DNA of 64,000 nucleotides from Amycolatopsis lexingtonensis (GTDB lineage Bacteria > Actinomycetota > Actinomycetes > Mycobacteriales > Pseudonocardiaceae), in assembly GCF_014873755.1 (NCBI RefSeq), contig NZ_JADBEG010000001.1:8840501-8904500 (forward strand), read 5' to 3'. A model generated the notes under the pieces. The model was not told the origin of the DNA. It ran no database searches and saw nothing but the letters and a program-made list of their open reading frames with translations. A program made the translations under genes and the position numbers. Shown piece by piece: positions 37,436 to 46,618 of this stretch (the first letter of the stretch is position 1; each line of letters begins with the position of its first letter).

Positions 37436-37463
37436 TTCCCGAGCCACGCGCACGCCGGGGGAG

Positions 37464-39002
37464 GTGGTTCGTCACGTGTCGGCCGGTGAACGGGTTTACG
37501 GGCCCGGACGCGAGTTCCGCTACCGGCCGGGCATCACGGTCACGGTCCGGGAAGCGATCGTCAACGTCCTCGCCGGCGCCGGCTTGGCCGTCGATCCGGC
37601 TGGGCGCGCGTTGCTGCTGGAGCTGATCCACGACAACCTCGGCTTCCCGTTGACCGTTCCGGATCAGGTGACCGGCCGCGATCACCTGATCGAAGTCGTC
37701 AGTGCCTGCGCGAAAACCGAAGGCGGAATGCTCGCGCTCGCCGATGCCGTCCGGATGATGCGGCCGGAATCGCCGGAATCGGATCAGGTGCGGCGGCTCG
37801 TGCACCGGCCGCGCATGCACGATCTGCTCCCCGAGCCGGAACTGTGGTGGCTGCGCGCGAGATTGGCCGGTGTCGTCCCGCCCCGGCTGACCGCCTTGCT
37901 CCGGAAAGCGGCCGGACCGGCGGAGCCACCGGCCGACGTCCGCGACGCGTGGGACGGTTTTTGTGCCCTTTCGGACTTCAACACCGCGGCGAACGGCCTG
38001 CCGCCCGCGCTCGCTTTCGTCGAGTTCGTGGCCGCGAAATGCGCGCCGGCGCTCGCCGGTGAACTGCGGCACTGGAACTCCGGGCAAGCGCGGCGGCTGC
38101 AGGCCGAAGCGGCTTTGGAAGCGTTGCGCGCGGAGCGGGAACCGGATTCGCCCGAGCAGGCGCGGCTGCACCTCATGATCGTCGTCCAGCCCGACGGCAT
38201 CGACCCGGGCCGGCACCTCGTTTCCTATTGGCGCCAGGACGATCCGGAAGAATGGCCACCGGCGCGCGGCGGTCTCGACACGGTGACCGGGGACGAGCTG
38301 GAGCGCCACGTCGACATGCTCGTCGTCGAAGCGGAAAACGCGTGGGCGGAGTACCGCGGTGAAGTCCGCCTCGAGTTCGTCCTGCCAAGATCGCTGCTGA
38401 ACCTGCCGGTGCACCTCTGGTGCAAAGAACACGAAACCGGTGACCCGCGGCCGTTGTTCCTCGATTATCCGATTGTCGTGCGGTCGCTGGAACGGATGCG
38501 GTCGCGGCATTGGCACCGGGCCTGGCGGCTGCGGTGGGAAGCGATGATGACCGATCCCTCGGCCGAACGGGTGTATTTCTGCACGGCCGAAGACACCGGT
38601 GAACGGCATCGGCTCGACGCGATACTCAGCGAAGACCAATGGGTGGTCATGGTGCTCGCGGCCGCGCCGGCATCGCGGCCGAGACCGGGGGAAGACGAAC
38701 TCGCGGCGGGATTGCGGTCCGGGCTCCCCGCACTACTATGGCATCCCGAGGCGTCGCTGGATCTCTTGCGAGAGGTGGTCACGTGGCTGGTCGACGGCGG
38801 TGCTCTCGGAGATCTCCCCGCCCGGGTGCAGAAATCGCGGTGCGCCGCATTCCGGAAAATGACCATCCCGGTGGACCTGAGCGTCGTCCGGAATCTGGTC
38901 GTCCTCTGGGACGACCCGGCGCGCGTGGTTTTCCTGGACAGCCCGCCGTTCCGGCGGGGCCCGCCGCAAGGGAGCGCCGATGAACGAGGTCGAGCTTCCT
39001 GA
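37464..39002 (+). CDS. VMAP-type protein: N-terminal EAD + VMAP-C domain (cassette 1)
   Basis: The 512-residue protein starts with an EAD2-like domain (VREAIVNVLAGAGL to about residue 110). The C-terminal half carries the VMAP-C signature LPRSLLNLPVHLW near residue 306 and PLFLDYPIVVRSLERM. VMAP proteins are the third member of vWA-MoxR ternary systems, predicted NTP-dependent conflict/signalling systems. Cassette 2 has a full paralogue. The GTG at 37464 is chosen by alignment with the paralogue; GTG 37476 is possible. It overlaps the MoxR gene by 23 bp, so the genes are coupled. Confidence 0.78.
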   Translation: MVRHVSAGERVYGPGREFRYRPGITVTVREAIVNVLAGAGLAVDPAGRALLLELIHDNLGFPLTVPDQVTGRDHLIEVVSACAKTEGGMLALADAVRMMRPESPESDQVRRLVHRPRMHDLLPEPELWWLRARLAGVVPPRLTALLRKAAGPAEPPADVRDAWDGFCALSDFNTAANGLPPALAFVEFVAAKCAPALAGELRHWNSGQARRLQAEAALEALRAEREPDSPEQARLHLMIVVQPDGIDPGRHLVSYWRQDDPEEWPPARGGLDTVTGDELERHVDMLVVEAENAWAEYRGEVRLEFVLPRSLLNLPVHLWCKEHETGDPRPLFLDYPIVVRSLERMRSRHWHRAWRLRWEAMMTDPSAERVYFCTAEDTGERHRLDAILSEDQWVVMVLAAAPASRPRPGEDELAAGLRSGLPALLWHPEASLDLLREVVTWLVDGGALGDLPARVQKSRCAAFRKMTIPVDLSVVRNLVVLWDDPARVVFLDSPPFRRGPPQGSADERGRAS

Positions 39003-40044
39003 ACAGCGGCCGGACTGGTGGGTTTACCTCGGTACCGGAGTTCCGCCGGGCGGGCAGGCGAAGCCGCTTCCGCCACCGCCGCCGTGGCGGGAATTCGACG
39101 GCGGGCCGTTGCTCGACGACGTCCCGGTACCGCCCGAAGACGGGGAGATGAAGCGGCGGCTCGGCGCCGCCAGCACCGAATCGGTACCGCGGGCCGACGT
39201 CCACGAAGTCGACATGGTCAACGCGGCGATCTACCTGCGCCGCCCGCTGCTCGTCACCGGACGGCCGGGCAGCGGGAAGTCCAGCCTCGCGTTCCGGATC
39301 GCCCGGGAACTCGGCTTGGGGCGGGTCCTCCAGTGGCCGATCACTTCGCACACCACGCTGAAAACGGGGACGTACGGGTACGACGCCATCGGCCGGGCGC
39401 AGGCCGCCGGTTCGCGGTCGGCGGCCGCCGGCCACGGGGCCGGGGACGCGGCGGAACCCCCGATCGGCGAGTTCGTGCGGCTCGGTGAGCTGGGAACCGC
39501 GTTCCTGCCCCGAAAGCGGCCGCGGGTGCTGCTCATCGACGAACTGGACAAGTCCGAAGCCGACCTGCCCAACGACTTGCTCAGCCTCTTCGAGGACGGC
39601 GAGTTCGAAATCCCCGAGCTGGTCCGGATGGCGCGGCGGACGCCGGTCGTCGAGGTCTTCACCGCGGATCCCGATGCGACGGCGGAGATCGCCGGCGGCC
39701 GGGTCCGGTGCCACGCGTTCCCCATCGTCGTGATCACCAGCAACGGCGAACGGGATTTCCCGCCCGCGTTCCTGCGTCGCTGCCTGCGCTACGAAACCAA
39801 GGACCCGGACGTCGACCAGCTGGCCGCGATGGTCGCCGCGCACATGCTCGACCCGTCCGACGCGCACCGCTCCCGCATCATCGGGGAGTTCGTCAGCCGG
39901 AGCGAAGCGTTCGGCGGGTTGCCGGTCGACAAGCTGCTCGAAGCCGTGTTCCTCGCGACCTCCGGGGCCTACCGGGAGGACGGCACTTCCTGGGCCAGGC
40001 TGGTGGACGCGCTGTGGCGGCAACTGAATTCACTGGTCCCCTGA
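38980..40044 (+). CDS. MoxR-type AAA+ ATPase (cassette 1)
   Basis: The 354-residue protein has Walker A GRPGSGKSS at about residue 93, Walker B VLLIDELDKSE at about 182, sensor-1 VVITSNGERDFPPAF at about 252 and the Arg-finger region RRCLRYE. MoxR ATPases act as chaperone-like remodelers together with vWA proteins; here vWA follows directly (1-bp gap) and VMAP precedes, giving the ternary order. A conserved N-terminal segment (LPEQRPDWWVYLGTG) is shared with the paralogue. The ATG at 38980 aligns with the paralogue start. Confidence 0.88.
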   Translation: MNEVELPEQRPDWWVYLGTGVPPGGQAKPLPPPPPWREFDGGPLLDDVPVPPEDGEMKRRLGAASTESVPRADVHEVDMVNAAIYLRRPLLVTGRPGSGKSSLAFRIARELGLGRVLQWPITSHTTLKTGTYGYDAIGRAQAAGSRSAAAGHGAGDAAEPPIGEFVRLGELGTAFLPRKRPRVLLIDELDKSEADLPNDLLSLFEDGEFEIPELVRMARRTPVVEVFTADPDATAEIAGGRVRCHAFPIVVITSNGERDFPPAFLRRCLRYETKDPDVDQLAAMVAAHMLDPSDAHRSRIIGEFVSRSEAFGGLPVDKLLEAVFLATSGAYREDGTSWARLVDALWRQLNSLVP

Positions 40045-40045
40045 G

Positions 40046-43000
40046 GTGGTCCAAGAGCCGCACGACGTACCCACCGTCTCCGGGCTGAGCTGGAGCGAGG
40101 TCGGCGACGCGGTGTGGCTCGCGATGGCGATCGGGGACTCGGCACCGCGCGTCCACCCGGAGTTCGAGTCACCCGAAGCCGCGGCTGACGACGACGAGCG
40201 GGCCCACGGTTTCCCGGAGCCGCCGGAAGAACCGGCCGGGCCGGTGACGCCGCCGTTCGGCCGCGCCCCCGACCGGATCGTCACCGCGCTGGCCAAGAGC
40301 GCGGAGCTGCTGGGGACGGGCGGCGGAACGGTGCTCGGCCCGTCCCGGTTCCTGCCGGAGGCCGCCGCGATCGTCCGCGCGCTGCGTCCGCTCAAGCAGA
40401 CTCGCCCTTCGGGGCACGAAGAAGACGTCGTCCTCGACGAAGAGGTGACCGCGGAAGACGCGGTGCAGGACCACCTCTGGCTGCCGAGGACGAAACCGGC
40501 CATGGTCCGCGGGCTGGACCTGACCGTCGTCGTCGATTCGAGTCCCTCGATGGCGTTGTGGCAGCCGACCGTGACCGCGTTCCTCACCCTGCTCCGGCAG
40601 CTCGGCGCGTTCCGCTCGATCCAGGTGCGCTTGCTCGAAACCGACAAGCGCGGCGCCGACGGCGTGCCCGGTCCGGTGTTGCGGGGCGGCACGCCCGGTG
40701 CGCCCGAGCGGCAGCCCGCCGAGCTGCTCGACCCGTCGGGCCGCCGGCTCTTGATCGTGCTGACGGACGGGATGGGCGAGTCCTGGCACCAGGACTCGGT
40801 CGCGCCGCTGTTGGCCCAATGGGGGCGAGTCATGCCGGTGGCGATCGTCCAGGTGCTCCCGCAGCGGCTCTGGGGCCGCGCCGGGCCGCAGCTGCACCAG
40901 GCGAGGCTGACGACGCCGGGCCCGTTCCGGCCGAACCGGCGCTACGGCCTCGAACTCCCGGACGCGTGGCTGACCGGTGAAGACCCGGAGACGGCGGGCG
41001 CGGGCGCGGTGCCGATCCCGGTCGTCGAACTGGATCCGCGGTGGCTCGGCTGGTGGGCGCGGATGATCAGCCGGGCGCAGCCGGACCCGGTGCAGGCGGT
41101 CGTGCTGCTCGCCCGGACGCAGCCGCAGCCGGCCGAAGCGTGGGACGGGCCGGTGCTGTCGGCACAGGACCAGGTCAAGCACTTCCACGGCGTCGCGTCG
41201 CCGCCCGCGTTCCGGCTGGCGACGTTGCTGGCGGCGGTCCCGGTCAGCCTGCCGATCGCCCGGTTCGTCCAAGCCGAAATGGTCCCCGAGGCGGGCACCG
41301 CCGACCTCGCGGAGGTGCTGGGCAGCGGCCTCCTCGACGCGCCGGCGAGCGTCGAAGCGGGCCACGCCTGGGACGAGATCGTCTACGAGTTCCCGCTCGC
41401 CGTAAGGGAAGCGCTGCTGGCCGCCGGCCGCCGATCCGACACGGTCCAGGTCGTCCGCGCCACCGGCGGCCGGTTCGGCGACCGGCACCCGGTGCTGCTC
41501 CGGGTCGCCGAGGCACTCGACGACCCCGAACGCGCGCCCCTGCCGGCGGCCGACACCGGCCTGGCCGACGGCGTCGCGCTCGAACGCGCCGTGATGCGTG
41601 CCCTGTCCGGACCGTACGCGGGACGCGCGGAACGCTTGCGGCGCTGGGAATCCGAGCTGGGCGAGCCGGCCCCGGCGGAAGAGCCGGCGGACAGCGGGTC
41701 GACGACCGAGAACCTGGTCGCCGACGTCCACGAAGAAGCAGCGGACTCCCGCCAGCGGGTCCGCCAGCTGACGACCGACGCACCGACGGTCTGGGGCGCG
41801 GTACCGGCCCGCAACCCGGACTTCACCGGCCGCCACCGGCTTTTGGCCGCACTGGCCGCCGACCTCCACGAAGGCGGCCGCGCCGTGCTCCACGGCATGG
41901 GCGGGCTCGGCAAGACCCAGATCGCGACCGAGTACGTCTACCGCCACCTCGACCGCTACGACTTGGTGTGGTGGGTGAGCGCGGCGCAGGAGACGCAGAT
42001 CCGCGCGTCCCTCACGGAACTGGCACGGCAATTGGGGTTGCCCGGCGCCGCGGAGACGGTCACCGCGGTCCCGCAGGTTCTCGAAGCACTGGGCGAAGGC
42101 AAGCCCTACCGCCGCTGGCTGCTGGTGTTCGATTCGGCGGACGACCCCGCAACGGCGCTTCCGTTCCTCCCGGACGAGGGACCGGGCGAGATCCTGGTGA
42201 CGACCAGGAATCCCGGGTGGCCGGACGTCTTCCCCCGCCCCATCGAGGTGGGTTCCTTCACACGCGAGGAAAGCACGGAGCTGCTGAGCCTGCACGACCC
42301 GCAGCTCGACGCGGACCAGGCCGACCGGATGGCGGCGCGGCTCGCGGATCTGCCGCTCGCGCTCGCCCAAGCGGCCGCGCTGCGAACGGAAATCGCGTTG
42401 CCGGTCGACGAATACCTGCGCCGATTCGACGAAAAGACCACGGAAATCCTCGAAACCGCGACCCCGACCGAGTACGAGGTGCACGTCGCCGCCGCGTGGA
42501 ACGTCTCGTTCGACGAGCTCGGCACCCGCAACCGCGCCGCGCACCAGCTGTTGCAGGTGTGCGCCTTCTTCGCACCGGAGCCGATTTCCCGCAGTCTCTT
42601 CACCGGAGTCCGGCGGTTGTCGATCGCACCGGAGCTCGACTCGGCGATGCGCGACCCCACCCAGCTCGACCAAGCGCTGCGTGACATCAACCGGTGGGGA
42701 CTGGCGAAAGTCGACCACCGGTCCGACACGATCCGGCTGCACTGGCTGGTCCAGCAGGTGCTGCGCAACCGGATGAGCGAACAGCACCGCCGTGACATCC
42801 GGCACGGCGCGCACCTGCTGCTCGCGAACCGGGACCCGGGTGATCCGGCCGCGGCCCGCCTCTGGCCGCAGTACCACCTGGCCCTCCCGCACATCGACGC
42901 CGCGGAGCTGATCGACTGCGGCGACAGCGAGGTGCGCGCGCTCGTCATCAACCTGTTCAAGTTCCTCTACTTCTGGGGTGACCACACCGGCGCGACGGTG

Positions 43001-44269
43001 CTCGCCCAGCGGGTGGTGGACGCGTGGACGGACCGGTTCGGCGAAGCGGACGCGTTGACGCTGGAGGCGTCGGAACGGCTCGGCATCTTCCTCTGGGCAC
43101 TGGGCCGGTACGAAGAAGCCGAGGTGATCAACAACCGCACCCTCCGCCTCTACCAGCAGAAGGAGACCACCGGACAGCGGTCGGAACAGACCCTGAACGC
43201 TCAGTTGGCCGTGGCCGCGGTGCTGAAGGCCCGTGGCGACTTCGCCGGTGCGCGCGAGCTCAACCTTGCGACCTACCACGAGGCCGCCGCCATTCTGGGC
43301 GGGAACGAACCGAAGACCTTGACCGCGGCCCACGACCTGGTCGTGTGCCTGCTCCTGACCGGTGAGTACGACGAAGCCCGGCGAATCGGCGAAGACACCT
43401 ACGCGCGTCGCGCGGAAATCCTGGGGCCGGACAACGCCGCCACCATCAGCACCCTGAACATCCTGGCGATCTGCCGCCGGGAGATCGGTGACTACACCCT
43501 CGCGCGGCTCGAGCAGCAGAAGATCGTCGAGCGGGTCCGCCGTCTGGTGCGGGACGAGAATGCCGGGGTGGTCCGGCGGGAGCACCACCTCGCCGTGGCG
43601 CTGCGGAAAGACGGGCAGTACGAGGCCGCGCTGACCCTGTCGCGGAGCACGTTGGAACGCTTTCGATCCCGCTACGGCCTCGGCAATCCGAACACCTTGC
43701 CGTGCGTGCTGGCGCATTCGATCGATCTCCGTTGCGTCGGGGACCTCGATGCGGCGAGGAACCTCGGACAGCAGGCGGTCGACCTCTACCGGGCGAGCCT
43801 CGGTGACCGGCATCCGCACACCCTCGTCGCGCAGATCGACCTCGGCGTGACCCTCCGGCTGCTGGGCGCCGTGCCGGCGGCGCGAGACCGGGACCAAGCC
43901 GCCTTCGGCGAGCTGCGGAAGGCGCTCGGTGCCGACCACCCGCACACGATCGCCGCGGCCATCGACCTCGCGAGCGATCACGCCGCCATCGGCTCGCCGA
44001 GGTCGTCGGCCGCGCGGCTGCTGGCCACGGACACCGAATGCCTGGCGCGGGCCCGCCGCGTCCTGGGCGAAGACCACCCGGTCACCCTGGCGGCCCAGCT
44101 CAACCGGGCGCTCGACCTGCGCGCGGCCGGACGGAGCCGGGAAGCCGCGCTGCAGCAGCAGGACGTCGTGGCCCGCTACCGCCGGGTGCTCCGCGCGGAC
44201 CACCCGGTGACAGTGGCGGCCGAGCACGGGGTCCGTGCCGTGTGCGACATCGACCCGACGCCCCTCTGA
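40046..44269 (+). CDS. vWA + NB-ARC + TPR giant protein (SAV_2336/FxSxx-system TPR type, cassette 1)
   Basis: The 1407-residue protein joins three modules. Residues about 155-400 form a vWA-like domain with MIDAS motif VVVDSSPSM (DxSxS, near 164) and LIVLTDG. Residues about 590-900 form a STAND NTPase: P-loop GMGGLGKT near 617, Walker B-like LLVFDSADDP near 692, ILVTTRNPGW and LPLALAQAA. From about 975 to 1390, TPR/Kinesin-light-chain-type repeats end in CDIDPTPL. The layout matches proteins annotated in FxSxx-COOH systems. It would act as the sensor/NTPase effector of the ternary system; what it detects is unknown. It begins 1 bp after MoxR. Confidence 0.85.
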   Translation: MVQEPHDVPTVSGLSWSEVGDAVWLAMAIGDSAPRVHPEFESPEAAADDDERAHGFPEPPEEPAGPVTPPFGRAPDRIVTALAKSAELLGTGGGTVLGPSRFLPEAAAIVRALRPLKQTRPSGHEEDVVLDEEVTAEDAVQDHLWLPRTKPAMVRGLDLTVVVDSSPSMALWQPTVTAFLTLLRQLGAFRSIQVRLLETDKRGADGVPGPVLRGGTPGAPERQPAELLDPSGRRLLIVLTDGMGESWHQDSVAPLLAQWGRVMPVAIVQVLPQRLWGRAGPQLHQARLTTPGPFRPNRRYGLELPDAWLTGEDPETAGAGAVPIPVVELDPRWLGWWARMISRAQPDPVQAVVLLARTQPQPAEAWDGPVLSAQDQVKHFHGVASPPAFRLATLLAAVPVSLPIARFVQAEMVPEAGTADLAEVLGSGLLDAPASVEAGHAWDEIVYEFPLAVREALLAAGRRSDTVQVVRATGGRFGDRHPVLLRVAEALDDPERAPLPAADTGLADGVALERAVMRALSGPYAGRAERLRRWESELGEPAPAEEPADSGSTTENLVADVHEEAADSRQRVRQLTTDAPTVWGAVPARNPDFTGRHRLLAALAADLHEGGRAVLHGMGGLGKTQIATEYVYRHLDRYDLVWWVSAAQETQIRASLTELARQLGLPGAAETVTAVPQVLEALGEGKPYRRWLLVFDSADDPATALPFLPDEGPGEILVTTRNPGWPDVFPRPIEVGSFTREESTELLSLHDPQLDADQADRMAARLADLPLALAQAAALRTEIALPVDEYLRRFDEKTTEILETATPTEYEVHVAAAWNVSFDELGTRNRAAHQLLQVCAFFAPEPISRSLFTGVRRLSIAPELDSAMRDPTQLDQALRDINRWGLAKVDHRSDTIRLHWLVQQVLRNRMSEQHRRDIRHGAHLLLANRDPGDPAAARLWPQYHLALPHIDAAELIDCGDSEVRALVINLFKFLYFWGDHTGATVLAQRVVDAWTDRFGEADALTLEASERLGIFLWALGRYEEAEVINNRTLRLYQQKETTGQRSEQTLNAQLAVAAVLKARGDFAGARELNLATYHEAAAILGGNEPKTLTAAHDLVVCLLLTGEYDEARRIGEDTYARRAEILGPDNAATISTLNILAICRREIGDYTLARLEQQKIVERVRRLVRDENAGVVRREHHLAVALRKDGQYEAALTLSRSTLERFRSRYGLGNPNTLPCVLAHSIDLRCVGDLDAARNLGQQAVDLYRASLGDRHPHTLVAQIDLGVTLRLLGAVPAARDRDQAAFGELRKALGADHPHTIAAAIDLASDHAAIGSPRSSAARLLATDTECLARARRVLGEDHPVTLAAQLNRALDLRAAGRSREAALQQQDVVARYRRVLRADHPVTVAAEHGVRAVCDIDPTPL

Positions 44270-44273
44270 CCGG

Positions 44274-46091
44274 TCAGCGGGCCTCGGCGAGCCAGCGCGC
44301 GACTTCTTCCGGAGCGGGTTCCGGCGCCGGCCGCCGCCGGATTCCGCGGAGGACGGCGCGGACGACCTCGGGCCGGTCGAGCAGGACGGCCGCGGCCGCC
44401 GGATCCCCGGTCGTCCGCAGGGCGAGGCCCAGTCCGATCAACGCCGCCGGTGCGTCCGGGTCGGCGCGCAGGGCGGTCCGGTACAACTCGATGGCGTCTT
44501 GACCGCGGCCGTCCACGAGGGCGAAATCCGCCTCGGACGCACCGGGCACTTCCCGCCAGAGGGCCGTGGCGCGGCGAGCACCGTCTTCGCCGAGGCGGAC
44601 CCGCAGCAGATCGGCTCGCGCGTTGGCCCAATCGCCGTCCGGCTCGGTGACCAGTTCCGTGCCCACGCCGTCGATGCCCGGCCCGGGCGTTCCGCGCAGC
44701 CAACTGTCGACGAGCAGCTCGATCGCTTCCGGTTCCGGCCGGAGGTGACGGAGCCGGAAGCCCGCGTAGTGGTCGGCGGCCACCAGATCCGACCAGTGCG
44801 CGGCGGTCGCGAGGACCTCGTCGTTCTGCCACGTTCCGGCGCGTTCGGCGACGAGCGCGAGGAACCGCTGTCCCGGTTCGGTCAGTGCCTTGTCCGCGCG
44901 GACCGTGTCGAGGGTCCGCGCGACCTGGTGCCGCCAGTGGGCGTACTCGAACGCCGCCAGTTCGTCGTCCGGCTGCCGGGTGCTCAACGCCCGGTAGAAC
45001 TCCGTGACCGCGAAGAAGGCGTAGATGCCGTGGACGACTCCGCCGAGCGGACGGGGATCGTCACGCCACGGGGCGTAGAGCCGCTCGGTCCGGTCCTCGG
45101 TGTGGAGCCGCACCAACTGCAGCAGACCACCGAGCCGGATGTGCTGGAACTCGTGCACCAGCGCCGCGGCCAGTGTCACGGGGTCTTCGGGCTGGCAGAT
45201 GAGCGCGCTGCCGAACGCTTCGCCGCTCGACGCGCTCGGCAGCCGGAACGGGAAGCGCGGTCTCGGCACGATCGTGTCGAGACCGGCGGGCAGGGCGTCC
45301 GCGAACTCCGGGAGCAGCCGGACGATCAAATCCCAGGCCTGGGCGAGCAGACCGCGCCAGGTGTCCAGGTCCGCCGGGGCCAGCCGGTCGGGTGCCGACG
45401 GGCCGAAGAGGCCGCGATACGGGTCGACGTCGTCGAGCCGGACCGAGAACCGCCGCCGCCCGGTGCCCAGTTCCGCGGTGCGGATGCCTCGCCAGCCGGG
45501 TGCGTCGGCGGAGGGGTCGGCCGGGAGGACGACGACGTGATCGCCGGTAACGATCTCGATCCGGCCGCCCGCGGACTTCAGCTCCGCCGTTTCGGCCTCC
45601 GGGGCACTGCCCAGCTGCGCGAGGCCGAGGGTGGGCAGCGCGACGTCACCGCGCCAGACCGGCACCCGCACCTGGAAGGTGTCGATTCTGGCCCGTACCG
45701 CGGCGGCCGCGGCCAGGGCGTGGACGTGTCCGATGTGGACCCACAGCGGCCGGGGATCGGTGGTCAACTGCCGGAGCAGGCGCGTGGTGTGCCCTGCCCA
45801 GCTGCCGGTGTACGGGTGGGCGAGCACCTCGTCGAGCGCGTCCGGGTCGGTCTCCTGGGCGAGCACGAGCAGGTCCCACGCCTGTTCGGGGGACGGCAGC
45901 GGACCACGGAGGGCCGGCGCCGCCGCCACCTTGTCGATGATGTCGCGCAGGAGGAGCAGCCGCCGGCTGCGATCCGCCGTCCGCAATCGCCGCACCAGGT
46001 CCGGGCCGCCTTCGGAACGCGCCAGAAGGTCGAACTCCGTCCAGGAGAAGGTGTGCATGACGGGTTCTGGTGTGTTGCTTGAGGGGAGCAC
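44274..46091 (-). CDS. HExxH peptide-modification-type protein (cassette 1)
   Basis: The 605-residue protein has the active-site motif VHEFQHIRLGG near residue 311, then YAPWRDDPRPLGGVVHGIYAF, whose His may be the third ligand. These features match the HExxH proteins of FxSxx-COOH systems, which NCBI names aKG-HExxH-type peptide beta-hydroxylase. The C-terminal region has TPR-like helices. GTG 46091 is chosen because GAAGGA lies six bases upstream; an upstream GTG at 46136 would overlap the peptide gene. The gene follows the 62-residue peptide gene on the same strand, so that peptide is its likely substrate (inference). It ends 4 bp from the giant vWA gene's stop. Confidence 0.75.
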   Translation of the reverse strand: MLPSSNTPEPVMHTFSWTEFDLLARSEGGPDLVRRLRTADRSRRLLLLRDIIDKVAAAPALRGPLPSPEQAWDLLVLAQETDPDALDEVLAHPYTGSWAGHTTRLLRQLTTDPRPLWVHIGHVHALAAAAAVRARIDTFQVRVPVWRGDVALPTLGLAQLGSAPEAETAELKSAGGRIEIVTGDHVVVLPADPSADAPGWRGIRTAELGTGRRRFSVRLDDVDPYRGLFGPSAPDRLAPADLDTWRGLLAQAWDLIVRLLPEFADALPAGLDTIVPRPRFPFRLPSASSGEAFGSALICQPEDPVTLAAALVHEFQHIRLGGLLQLVRLHTEDRTERLYAPWRDDPRPLGGVVHGIYAFFAVTEFYRALSTRQPDDELAAFEYAHWRHQVARTLDTVRADKALTEPGQRFLALVAERAGTWQNDEVLATAAHWSDLVAADHYAGFRLRHLRPEPEAIELLVDSWLRGTPGPGIDGVGTELVTEPDGDWANARADLLRVRLGEDGARRATALWREVPGASEADFALVDGRGQDAIELYRTALRADPDAPAALIGLGLALRTTGDPAAAAVLLDRPEVVRAVLRGIRRRPAPEPAPEEVARWLAEAR

Positions 46092-46113
46092 GGTCAGTCC
46101 TTCGGGAAGCGGC

Positions 46114-46302
46114 TTACTCGACCCGTTTCGCTTCACTCCCGCTCGCCGTTACCGGGATGTGCGCGGCTCGGTCGGCGGCGTGACGCACCGACTTGCGCAA
46201 GGCCGCGGAGTCGAGTTTCCGCAGCCGGGACAGCGGAACCGCACTGAGGTCGAGGAGTTCGGACTCGATCTCCGGTCGCCTGGTGCCGCCCGGTGATCGC
46301 AT
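46114..46302 (-). CDS. Putative substrate peptide of the HExxH protein (cassette 1)
   Basis: A 62-residue peptide with leader-like IESELLDLSAVPLSRLRKLD, helix ALRKSVRHAADRA and C-terminus HIPVTASGSEAKRVE. The 55519-55707 peptide is 36/62 identical, with nearly all matches in residues 12-62. The layout (hydrophobic DL-x-x-V-x-L, then a Ser-rich tail) recalls FxsA precursor peptides, but the FxSxx end is missing. GAGGGG precedes the ATG. It is read just before the HExxH gene. Being small, it could be missed by ordinary annotation. Confidence 0.7.
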   Translation of the reverse strand: MRSPGGTRRPEIESELLDLSAVPLSRLRKLDSAALRKSVRHAADRAAHIPVTASGSEAKRVE

Positions 46303-46548
46303 CGCGATTTCCCCTCTCTCGAGAACCCGCTTGGAGGCGCGCGTAAGCTAGCACGCCCCTTCGAGCCCCCTCGCGAGGTGGCCCCCGAACGTCAGCTTAC
46401 TCCGGACGGCGGAGGGGATCCGGCGATTTTCGCTGTGCGGGACGCCGGACCCGGGAATGACGTGAAGTGGTTGCCCGGAGCTTCCGATTCCCCCGGCCGG
46501 GACACCTGAAGCTCGCTCGTGTGGTGGTCAGGCACGCGCTGTGTCATG

Positions 46549-46589
46549 TTTTTGCCCTTTTACGGTTAAGCCGAACAGGTAAACTCACG
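46549..46589 (+). promoter_or_regulatory. Conserved promoter element of VMAP cassette 2
   Basis: TTTTGCCC (46550-46557) and GGTAAACTCACG (46578-46589; TAAACT as -10) repeat the cassette 1 arrangement. The element lies 34 bp before the VMAP2 start. It sits in the 316-bp divergent gap 46303-46618, which otherwise holds only the promoter of the minus-strand peptide gene. Confidence 0.55.
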
Positions 46590-46618
46590 ATCTTCGGTGC
46601 GCTTCTCGGGGGTGGGAG

